A stretch of DNA of 13,795 bases from a bacterium UBP1_UBA4771 (GTDB lineage Bacteria > Krumholzibacteriota > Krumholzibacteriia > Krumholzibacteriales > Krumholzibacteriaceae), in the NCBI GenBank assembly GCA_002403295.1, contig DHHN01000211.1:5147-18941 (forward strand), given 5' to 3'. The notes below the pieces were generated by a model. It made no database searches and was not told where the DNA came from. It worked only from the letters and a program-made list of their open reading frames with translations. How positions within the stretch are numbered: position 1 is the first letter of the stretch; each line of letters begins with the position of its first letter. Below are positions 7,018-13,283 of the stretch, piece after piece. A program made the position numbers and the translations under genes.

Positions 7018-7106
7018 TGCAAATCCGCCCGATCCGCGCGCGCCCCGGGGTGCGGCTGTAATTCCTTGAAATTGCGCGCATTGAGGTACAAGGGGCGGCG
7101 CGTCCG

Positions 7107-7123
7107 TTGGCACGCTGTTTGCG
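7107..7123 (+). promoter_or_regulatory. sigma54 (-24/-12) promoter of pilMNOPQ
   Basis: TTGGCACGCTGTTTGCG has GG (7109-7110) and GC (7121-7122) ten bases apart and matches the pilA promoter at all 13 non-spacer positions, differing only in the 4-base spacer (CTGT against GAGA). Predicted start of transcription is about 7133-7135, leaving a leader of about 115 bases. It places the alignment complex and secretin under the same activator class as pilin. Confidence 0.87.
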
Positions 7124-7153
7124 TGTTCGAGCGAATCGAGGAGATAGGACCAC

Positions 7154-7173
7154 CCGGTACAGGGGTGTGCCGG
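7154..7173 (+). promoter_or_regulatory. Leader hairpin with hexaloop AGGGGT, near-match to CsrA consensus
   Basis: CCGGTAC (7154-7160) pairs with GTGCCGG (7167-7173) through seven pairs, one a G-U wobble, leaving loop AGGGGT. The stretch 7157-7168, GTACAGGGGTGT, matches the CsrA SELEX consensus RUACARGGAUGU at 11 of 12 positions, but the mismatch falls on the A of the key GGA. It lies about 20 bases into the predicted pilM leader. The hairpin is visible; protein binding is speculative. Confidence 0.3.
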
Positions 7174-7201
7174 TATCGGTTTCCGCACATTACACGATGA
7201 A

Positions 7202-7221
7202 CGCCCGATCGTTTTCGGGCG
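7202..7221 (+). promoter_or_regulatory. Leader hairpin just upstream of pilM
   Basis: CGCCCGA (7202-7208) and TCGGGCG (7215-7221) form a perfect 7-bp stem with a 6-base loop, ending 27 bases before the pilM start. It is followed by CTGAAAAAGG rather than a T-run, so it is not a terminator. It may stabilise the transcript end or affect translation start; function is not known. Confidence 0.4.
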
Positions 7222-7248
7222 CGGTATCTGAAAAAGGTTGGTGCGAGC

Positions 7249-8331
7249 ATGATCTCTTTACCGTTCCTCAAGCGGAAGGGCTCCACGGTGGGACTCGACA
7301 TCGGCTCGAGCCTCATCAAGGTCATCGAGATCGACCATTCGGGAGGGCGGCCGACGCTCACCCATTTCGGTCTCCACAGGCTCGCTCCCGAGGCCATCGT
7401 CGAGGGCGAGATCATGGACCGCGACCTCGTTATCGATGGGATCAGGCAGTGCATGGAAAAGGCGGGCGTCACGGCGAACTCGGTCGTCTCCGCCATATCC
7501 GGGCGCGCCGTGATCGTGAAGAAGGTCGTCATGGACAAGATGTCGGCCCAGGACGCCCAGGAGGCGATCTTCTGGGAAGCCGAACAGCACGTTCCGTTCG
7601 ACATCGACGACGTCTGCCTCGATTTCCAGATACTCAAGGAGGACGCGGGCGCGAACCAGATGGAGGTGCTCCTCGTCGCGGCGAAGAAGGACATGGTCAA
7701 CACCCATGCGAATCTCATCCGCGACGCCGGTTTTTCGCCCGTCGCCATCGACGTCGACGCCTTCGCGGTGCAGAACTGCTTCGAACAGGGCCGCTTCGAC
7801 GGCGGCGAGGCCGGTTCGAAGAAGGTGATCGGACTCGTCAACATCGGCAGCGACGTCACCAATATCAACATCATTCAGGACGAGTGCCCCCAGTTCACGC
7901 GCGACATCAGCGTGGGGAGCAACAACTTCGCGGAGATCATCCAGAAGGAGATGGGCGTCGCATTCGACGAGGCGCACGCGATCGTTTCCGGCACGCTCGG
8001 CGACCGCGACCCCGTCAAGGTCAAGGAGCTCATCCGGCAGGGCGCCAAGGATCTCTCGCTCGGCATCGAGCGGAGCGTATCCTTCCTCAAGGCCGCCGGA
8101 GACGCCGACGCGATCGAGGAGATCGTCCTGAGCGGCGGCGGCGCCACGATCCCCTTCCTCAAGGATATTCTGGCCGAGAAGCACGGCATCGAGATCTCGA
8201 TACATAATCCCCTCGCCGGCATCGAGTGCCGCGAAGGCGTATTCGGCGAGCATGAGGCCGAGATCGACGCGATCGCCCCGCTGCTCACGGTGGGCATCGG
8301 TCTCGCACTGAGAAAGGCGGGAAAAGAATGA
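7249..8331 (+). CDS. pilM: Type IV pilus assembly ATPase-fold protein PilM
   Basis: A 360-residue actin-like cytoplasmic protein that binds ATP and the N-terminal tail of PilN, linking the inner-membrane complex to the motor. Actin-fold motifs are visible: phosphate-1 VGLDIGSSLIKVIEI (14-28), phosphate-2 region IGLVNIGSDVTNINI (194-208) and adenosine motif LSGGGATIPFLKDIL (294-308). The central QAEIFWEAEQHVPF-like stretch (here EAIFWEAEQHVPF) is typical of PilM. Length agrees with the family. It is first in the pilMNOPQ operon, downstream of a sigma54 promoter; its stop overlaps the pilN start (ATGA). The ribosome site before ATG is only fair (AAGG with a longish gap). Confidence 0.95.
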   Translation: MISLPFLKRKGSTVGLDIGSSLIKVIEIDHSGGRPTLTHFGLHRLAPEAIVEGEIMDRDLVIDGIRQCMEKAGVTANSVVSAISGRAVIVKKVVMDKMSAQDAQEAIFWEAEQHVPFDIDDVCLDFQILKEDAGANQMEVLLVAAKKDMVNTHANLIRDAGFSPVAIDVDAFAVQNCFEQGRFDGGEAGSKKVIGLVNIGSDVTNINIIQDECPQFTRDISVGSNNFAEIIQKEMGVAFDEAHAIVSGTLGDRDPVKVKELIRQGAKDLSLGIERSVSFLKAAGDADAIEEIVLSGGGATIPFLKDILAEKHGIEISIHNPLAGIECREGVFGEHEAEIDAIAPLLTVGIGLALRKAGKE

Positions 8332-8882
8332 TAAAGATCAACCTGCTTCCGCGCGAGGAGCGGATCAAACGGCGCGAGTTCAAGCTCCCGCAGCTCTCGA
8401 CCGTCTACCTGGTCGGCGGCGTGGCGCTCTTTGTCTCGGCGCTTCTCGTGACGGGATTCATGCAGCAGCAGAAGATCCGCTCGCTCAACGGAAAGATCGC
8501 GGCTGCGAACGAGGAATCGCGGAAGCTCGCCCCGCAGCTCGCGAAGATCAAGGAGATCACGAGGGAGCGCGAGGAAGTGGATCGCCGGCTCGGCATCATC
8601 GCCGACCTCGACCGGTTCCGTTACTACCGGGTGAAGCTCCTGAACGACGTCAGCACCAGCCTCCCCGCGAACTGCTGGCTGACCGGCTTCGCCGAAATGA
8701 CTCCCAATCAGTTCTCGATCGACGGCGTCGCGTTCTCGAACTACACGGTCGCGGACATCATGACGAATCTCGAAACGTCCGCGACGGTGACCAAGGTCGA
8801 CCTCACGCTGGCGGAGAAGGGGAAGATCAAGGAACGCGAGGTCATGAAATTCAAACTCGTCGCGAATGCCAGGCCGCAGTAG
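8328..8882 (+). CDS. pilN: Type IV pilus inner-membrane alignment protein PilN
   Basis: A 184-residue bitopic membrane protein. The first residues MIKINLLPREER carry the conserved INLLP tail that docks in the PilM groove. One membrane helix follows at about 23-46, then a periplasmic coiled coil (about 47-95) and a small ferredoxin-like alpha/beta domain to the end. It forms heterodimers with PilO to bridge PilM in the cytoplasm and PilP at the outer-membrane side. The start overlaps the pilM stop by four bases, so translation is likely coupled. Length and layout are ordinary for the family. Confidence 0.94.
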   Translation: MIKINLLPREERIKRREFKLPQLSTVYLVGGVALFVSALLVTGFMQQQKIRSLNGKIAAANEESRKLAPQLAKIKEITREREEVDRRLGIIADLDRFRYYRVKLLNDVSTSLPANCWLTGFAEMTPNQFSIDGVAFSNYTVADIMTNLETSATVTKVDLTLAEKGKIKEREVMKFKLVANARPQ

Positions 8883-8906
8883 CGGCGGGAAGAGAGGTCG
8901 AACGCC

Positions 8907-9563
8907 ATGGCCATGGATTTCAAGGACCCCGCGGTTCAAAAGGGAATCATCATCGGGATACTGTGCGCGATCATCGGGTACGTCTATTTCTTCACCTCGT
9001 TCCTGCCGTTCTTCCATCACCCGATGCGCGCTCAGATCGTCTCGCTCACGTCCGAGTACGAGAAGATGAGCGCCGAGCTCGAGAAGGCGCGCCGCACCGT
9101 CGGCAACCTTCCGAAGCTGGAAGCCGAGTACAACCGGCTCCACGAGAAATGGATCGCCGCCCAGGGGCTGCTGCCGGCCGATAAGGAGGTCGCCGATCTC
9201 CTCCGGAAGGTGACGCGCATCGGAAGCCAGGCGGGGATCGATTTCCTGCTCTTCGAGCCGAAGCAGCCGGTGCCGCGCGAGTTCATAACGGAGAATCCGG
9301 TCAAGGTGAAGGTGCGGGGCGAGTACCACCAGCTCGGCATCTTCCTGTCGAAGGTCGCGAACCTCGACCGGATCGTCAACGTTTCGGGTATCGCCGTCAA
9401 GGCCGTCGAGAAGACGGGAAACAGCAAGGACGACAGGGCTCTGCGCACATATACCATCGAAGCAGAGATGACGCTCACGGCATATACGCTCGTGGAAGGG
9501 GGTGCGACGATCGATGAGAATCCAGCCGGGACGACTCATAAAAAGGCTCGCGGGAATTCCTAA
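8907..9563 (+). CDS. pilO: Type IV pilus inner-membrane alignment protein PilO
   Basis: A 218-residue bitopic protein with one membrane helix at about 13-33 (IIIGILCAIIGYVYFF), a periplasmic coiled coil (about 42-85, rich in E, K and L) and a C-terminal alpha/beta domain with the family-like stretch GEYHQLGIFLSKVANLDRIV. It pairs with PilN. Two nearby ATGs exist; 8907 is preferred because GAGAGG (8892-8897) is nine bases away. The last 50 bases overlap the start of pilP in another frame. The final 25 or so residues are polar and probably flexible. Confidence 0.94.
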   Translation: MAMDFKDPAVQKGIIIGILCAIIGYVYFFTSFLPFFHHPMRAQIVSLTSEYEKMSAELEKARRTVGNLPKLEAEYNRLHEKWIAAQGLLPADKEVADLLRKVTRIGSQAGIDFLLFEPKQPVPREFITENPVKVKVRGEYHQLGIFLSKVANLDRIVNVSGIAVKAVEKTGNSKDDRALRTYTIEAEMTLTAYTLVEGGATIDENPAGTTHKKARGNS

Positions 9564-10047
9564 GATCGCGTGGAAGGTCCTCTGGGTGCTCGCCGCGGCG
9601 GGCATCGTCGCGGGGGCGCCGCACGCCGCTTGCGCCGAGCAAAGCGCGCCGGCCAAGGCGGCGGAGCCGACGGCGGCCGCCGTGGCCGTGGACTCGCTCC
9701 ACGCCGAGGGCGTGACGCTGCGCGACAAGGGCTACTACTATCAGGCCTTCAACCTGCGCGATCCCTTCACGAGCCTCATCGCCGGGCAGTTCGAGGAGAC
9801 GGGCGAGCTCGACATCGTCGACGTCTACGCGGTCCGGCTCGTCGGCATTCTCTCGGGCGGCAGGAACAGGTACGCCATGCTCGAGGACAACAACGGCTAC
9901 GCCTACATCGTGAAAGCGGGCGATCCCGTCCGGAACGGCAACGTCGTTTCGGTGACCGATCGGTCGCTCGTCGCGCGAGTCACGGTATTCGGTCAGACAA
10001 GCACGGTAACCCTCCGTCTGGAGGAGAAAAAGAGCAAAGGAGAATAG
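9514..10047 (+). CDS. pilP: Type IV pilus periplasmic protein PilP
   Basis: A 177-residue exported protein that connects PilN/PilO with the PilQ secretin. It has a basic N-terminus, a hydrophobic stretch (VLWVLAAAGIVAGA), a flexible Ala-rich linker and a C-terminal beta domain beginning near the family motif YQAFNLRDPFTSL. PilP is usually a lipoprotein, but the only candidate Cys here lies in PHAACAEQ, with His at -3, a poor lipobox; ACA-EQ fits signal peptidase I equally well. ATG 9514 is chosen with GGAAGGGGGTG (9494-9504) as ribosome site; an in-frame GTG at 9502 would be too close to it. It overlaps pilO by 50 bases and ends two bases before pilQ. Confidence 0.9.
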   Translation: MRIQPGRLIKRLAGIPKIAWKVLWVLAAAGIVAGAPHAACAEQSAPAKAAEPTAAAVAVDSLHAEGVTLRDKGYYYQAFNLRDPFTSLIAGQFEETGELDIVDVYAVRLVGILSGGRNRYAMLEDNNGYAYIVKAGDPVRNGNVVSVTDRSLVARVTVFGQTSTVTLRLEEKKSKGE

Positions 10048-10049
10048 CG

Positions 10050-12068
10050 ATGCACGGGATCAGACGAATGGTGATAGCCGGTTCACTCCTCGTACTGCCC
10101 TTGCTGGCCCTGTCCGTGGGCGCCGCCCAGAACGAGATCTACGGCGTGAACGTCGTCCCGGGTGAGGGCATCGTTCGCATCGAGATCAGCAAGGCCGGGG
10201 ACGTGACCTTCAATGCGTTCATGATGAACGAGCCCGACCGGCTCGTCGTCAACTGCGTCGGCGCGGTGTACAACGTGCCGTGGCAGGAGAAAGCGGTCCA
10301 GAGCTCGCTCGTGAACAAGGTTCGCACGAGCCAGTTTCAGGTGGACCCCCTCGTCATAAGCCGCGTCGTGGTCGATCTCGCCTCGCCCGTCGAGTACCGC
10401 ATGTACGCCGAGGGCTCGAAGGAGATCATCGAGATAACGGCGCGCGGGGCCGCGGCGCCGAGCGCCGAGGCCGTGGAAACGGTCCGCCTGCTCGAGCCCG
10501 TGGGCGCGGGCGCGCCCTCGGCGCCGAAGCCGGCGCCGCAACCGCCGCTCGTGCAGGCCGAGATGGGGCCCATGCTGCCGTATCTGCCCGCCGTCGCTCC
10601 GAGCCCGGAGCCGGCGGCTCCCGCGCAGGCGCCGAAAGCGGCCGAAACGCCGCAGCCCGCTCCTGCGCCCGTCGCGGCGCCCCTTGCGCCGAGCGCTCCT
10701 GCGGCTCCCGTTCCGGCGGCCGCGCCGGTCGTCGAGAGCCCGAGCGCGTGGCTCGCCGACAAGAGCGCCGAGGCGCCGAGCAACCTGACGCTCACCGAGG
10801 AAGACAATCCCTATTCGGCGTTCGCCGAATACGAGAAGGCGAAATCCCCGTCGTGGAACGAGACGTACGCGCGCGGCAATCCGCCGGCGGGCGGCGGCGC
10901 GCCGATGGGCTCGAACCGCATCACCCTCGACGCGCAGGGCGCCGATCTCAAGACGGTGCTCCGCACGATCTCGGATTATTCCGGCAAGAACATCATCTAC
11001 GGCCCCGACGTGAAGGGCGAAGTGTACGTTCACATCAAGAACGTGCCCTGGGAAGAGGCGCTCGACATCCTGCTCCGCGCCCACGGGTACGGGTACCGCG
11101 AGGAGTACGGGATGATCCGCGTGAGCGAGCTCTCGAGACTCATGAAGGAAGAGCTCGAGATCCAGACGGCCGAGCGGAAGAAGGACGAGCTCCTGCCGCT
11201 GCGGACGAGGATCATCTTCGTCAACAACTCGAAGGCCGAGGAGCTCAAGAACGCGCTCCAGAACATCGTTTCGCAGCGCGGCAAGATCGACGTCGACAAG
11301 GGCTCCAACTCGCTCATCGTCAACGACACCGAGCCCGTGATCGATAAGATCGCCGAGATGGTGAAGACGCTCGACGTGAAGACTTATCAGGTCGATATCA
11401 ACGCGAAGCTCGTCGAGATCGACGTCGAGGCCACCCGCGAGCTCGGCATCAACTGGGGTCTCCTGAACCTCCAGTCGGCGAGCATCGGCGGCGCCGCGAG
11501 CGTCGACGTCGGTTCGGGCATCCCGAGCTCCGACGGGACGATCAAGTTCGGCAGCGTCCGCTCGTGGGGCGAGATCACCGGCATCATCGAGATGCTCGAG
11601 AAGTCGAACAAGGCCAACATCATCTCCAATCCGCGCATCACGACGATGGACAACCGCGAGGCGAGCATCATCGTGGGCAAGGAAATTCCGCTCATCGTCG
11701 CCGACGAGGCGGGGAACCCGATCACCCAGCTCACGAAGATCGGCATCATTCTGCGGGTGACCCCGCACGTGAACGCCGACCGGACGATCACGCTCGATCT
11801 CCATCCCGAGGTGAGCGAGCTCCAGTCCGAGGCGACGGCGCAAGGCGGCGTCATCATCTCGATGAACGAGGCGGATACCCGCGTCAACGTGAAGAACGGC
11901 GAGACGGCGGTCATCGGCGGCCTCATAAAGAACGTCAGGTCGACCTACCGGCGCGGCGTGCCCGTGCTGAAGGACATCCCGTTCCTCGGCGCGCTCTTCT
12001 CGTCGAGCTCCGTCGCCGAAAGGAAGCAGGAGCTCGTCGTCTTCGTGACGCCGACGATCGTGGAATAG
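10050..12068 (+). CDS. pilQ: Type IV pilus outer-membrane secretin PilQ
   Basis: A 672-residue secretin that forms the outer-membrane pore for the pilus. It has a signal peptide (about 1-24, hydrophobic core LLVLPLLALSVGA), one AMIN domain (about 30-130) expected to bind peptidoglycan, and a Pro/Ala-rich low-complexity linker (about 133-285). After these come an STN/N0 domain (about 288-355), an N1 KH-like domain (about 360-440, with VDKGSNSLIVND) and the secretin beta-barrel domain (about 515-672). Diagnostic secretin motifs are NPRITTMDNREASI, VIGGLIKN and VPVLKDIPFLGALF. ATG 10050 is set by AAAGGAG (10036-10042); a longer upstream open frame is only a shadow of pilP. Last gene of the pilM operon, with a terminator 27 bases on. 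Only one AMIN copy is present, while some relatives have two or more. Confidence 0.96.
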   Translation: MHGIRRMVIAGSLLVLPLLALSVGAAQNEIYGVNVVPGEGIVRIEISKAGDVTFNAFMMNEPDRLVVNCVGAVYNVPWQEKAVQSSLVNKVRTSQFQVDPLVISRVVVDLASPVEYRMYAEGSKEIIEITARGAAAPSAEAVETVRLLEPVGAGAPSAPKPAPQPPLVQAEMGPMLPYLPAVAPSPEPAAPAQAPKAAETPQPAPAPVAAPLAPSAPAAPVPAAAPVVESPSAWLADKSAEAPSNLTLTEEDNPYSAFAEYEKAKSPSWNETYARGNPPAGGGAPMGSNRITLDAQGADLKTVLRTISDYSGKNIIYGPDVKGEVYVHIKNVPWEEALDILLRAHGYGYREEYGMIRVSELSRLMKEELEIQTAERKKDELLPLRTRIIFVNNSKAEELKNALQNIVSQRGKIDVDKGSNSLIVNDTEPVIDKIAEMVKTLDVKTYQVDINAKLVEIDVEATRELGINWGLLNLQSASIGGAASVDVGSGIPSSDGTIKFGSVRSWGEITGIIEMLEKSNKANIISNPRITTMDNREASIIVGKEIPLIVADEAGNPITQLTKIGIILRVTPHVNADRTITLDLHPEVSELQSEATAQGGVIISMNEADTRVNVKNGETAVIGGLIKNVRSTYRRGVPVLKDIPFLGALFSSSSVAERKQELVVFVTPTIVE

Positions 12069-12095
12069 GTTTGCCCCCTCCACTCACCGTGGTGG

Positions 12096-12135
12096 CCCCC
12101 GGAGGCGACTTCGAGCCTCCGGGGGATTTTTATTT
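12096..12135 (+). terminator. Rho-independent terminator after pilQ
   Basis: A perfect 11-bp stem (12096-12106 with 12115-12125) with an 8-base loop is followed by ATTTTTATTT. It closes the pilMNOPQ transcript and separates it from the housekeeping genes. Confidence 0.95.
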
Positions 12136-12139
12136 CCCC

Positions 12140-12168
12140 TTGCTCCGCTGTATCTCGTTATGTATGCT
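12140..12168 (+). promoter_or_regulatory. Weak candidate sigma70-type promoter for rsmD-coaD-aminotransferase
   Basis: TTGCTC (12140-12145) and TATGCT (12163-12168) are 17 bases apart, between the pilQ terminator and rsmD. The match is only moderate, but some promoter is needed here because the terminator should stop transcription from upstream. Confidence 0.3.
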
Positions 12169-12213
12169 GATGCCTTGCAAACTCATGTTTTGCGGCGGGG
12201 AGGTGCCGCTCCC

Positions 12214-12813
12214 GTGCGTGTCATCGCGGGCGCCAAAAAGGGGCTCGATCTTCGCTGCGGGCATGGACCGCGGTTCCGGCCGACGCAGCAGCTCGTCAAG
12301 GGCTCCGTGTTCGACACCATCGGAGCGGCGATCGCGGGGGCGACTTTCCTCGATCTCTTCGCGGGCTCGGGCGCCATGGGGATCGAGGCGCTGAGCCGCG
12401 GCGCCGCGCGCGCGGTGTTCGTCGAGCAGGAGCACCGGATACTCCGGGCGCTGCGGACGAATCTCGAGCGGTGCGGGTTCGGCCCCGACCGGGCCGAGGT
12501 CCGCATCGGCGACGCCGTCCGGTTCCTCGCCCGGGCCGCGGCGGCGGGGTCTTCGTTCGACGTCATCTACGCCGATCCGCCCTACGAGGGCGCGACGGCC
12601 CAGAAGGTCGTCGACGCCGCCGCGGCCTCGCCGCGGCCCCTGTGCCGCCTCCTCGTCGTCGAGCACGGGAATCCCCTGTTCGCGGCGGCGGGCGGCGCTC
12701 TCGAGCTCGAGAGGACGCGGCAGTTCGGGGGAACGAAGGTATCCTATTTCCGGTACCGGAAGAAAGGCGCAGCCGATGAAGGGCGGGACGGCACTCTACC
12801 CGGGGACGTTTGA
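12214..12813 (+). CDS. rsmD: 16S rRNA (guanine-N2) methyltransferase RsmD
   Basis: A 199-residue class I SAM-dependent methyltransferase that modifies G966 of 16S rRNA (E. coli numbering) in assembled 30S particles. The start VRVIAGAKKG matches the family's usual N-terminus; it is followed by RPTQQLVKGSVF (22-33), the SAM-binding motif LDLFAGSGAMGIEALSRG (46-63) and the catalytic DPPY (121-124). GTG 12214 is preferred: GGGGAGGTG (12197-12205) lies eight bases upstream and the protein then begins exactly at the family start. An in-frame ATG at 12160 would add 18 unrelated residues. It overlaps coaD by 38 bases, a frequent pairing in bacteria. Confidence 0.93.
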   Translation: MRVIAGAKKGLDLRCGHGPRFRPTQQLVKGSVFDTIGAAIAGATFLDLFAGSGAMGIEALSRGAARAVFVEQEHRILRALRTNLERCGFGPDRAEVRIGDAVRFLARAAAAGSSFDVIYADPPYEGATAQKVVDAAAASPRPLCRLLVVEHGNPLFAAAGGALELERTRQFGGTKVSYFRYRKKGAADEGRDGTLPGDV

Positions 12814-13261
12814 CCCGATCACGAACGGCCACGTCGACCTCGTGAGGCGCGCGGCGCGGATCTTCGAACGCGTGATCGTCGCGGTCGCGAAGGGCGCGCA
12901 CAAGAACCCCTTTCTCACCCTCGAGCAGCGGACGGCGCTCGCGCGGGAGAGTCTCGAAGGGATCGACGGGGTCGAGGTCGTTTCGTTCGAGTGCCTCCTC
13001 GTCGACGAGTTCCGAAAACGGAAGGTGAACGTCGTCATACGGGGGCTGCGGGCGGTGTCCGATTTCGAGTACGAGCTCATGATCGCCCTCATGAACCGCA
13101 AGCTCGATCCGAACTTCGAAACGGTGTTTCTGATGCCGAGCGAGCAGTACATCTATCTCCACAGCTCGCTCGTCAAGGAGATATATCAGCTCGGCGGCGA
13201 GATCAATTGTCTCGTCCCCCCGGCGGTGCCGAAACGACTCAAGGAATGGAACGTCAGGTAG
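12776..13261 (+). CDS. coaD: Phosphopantetheine adenylyltransferase
   Basis: A 161-residue cytosolic enzyme that transfers AMP from ATP to 4'-phosphopantetheine, the penultimate step of coenzyme A synthesis. It carries the nucleotidyltransferase motif YPGTFDPITNGHVD (8-21) with the TxGH signature at 16-19, the conserved RGLRAVSDFEYE (89-100) and SSLVKEI (130-136). Length equals that of typical CoaD hexamer subunits. GAAAGG (12762-12767) serves as ribosome site. The gene overlaps rsmD by 38 bases, so both are made from one transcript, and the aminotransferase follows 22 bases later. Confidence 0.97.
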   Translation: MKGGTALYPGTFDPITNGHVDLVRRAARIFERVIVAVAKGAHKNPFLTLEQRTALARESLEGIDGVEVVSFECLLVDEFRKRKVNVVIRGLRAVSDFEYELMIALMNRKLDPNFETVFLMPSEQYIYLHSSLVKEIYQLGGEINCLVPPAVPKRLKEWNVR

Positions 13262-13283
13262 CGTAATCAAAGGAGGAAGTCCG

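Noticed and set aside
7134..7248. A c-di-GMP (GEMM) riboswitch in the pilM leader.
   Set aside because: Hairpins are present, but the conserved GEMM core (GGGCAAACC, ACGCAAAGC and the GNRA-type loop arrangement) could not be found.
7197..7248. Small upstream open frame starting at ATG 7197.
   Set aside because: It has no ribosome site, does not stop before pilM, and its codons cover a strong hairpin.
9570..10049. Extension of PilQ upstream of 10050 in the same frame.
   Set aside because: The added region is a shadow of pilP, Arg-rich and without a signal peptide; ATG 10050 has a good ribosome site and a clear signal sequence.
10443..10740. Ala/Pro-rich stretch of pilQ as a separate repeat or inserted element.
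   Set aside because: It is an in-frame low-complexity linker between the AMIN and secretin N-domains, common in PilQ.
12160..12213. ATG at 12160 as the start of RsmD.
   Set aside because: The extra 18 residues are not family-like, while GTG 12214 begins with the standard RVIAG and has a strong Shine-Dalgarno sequence.
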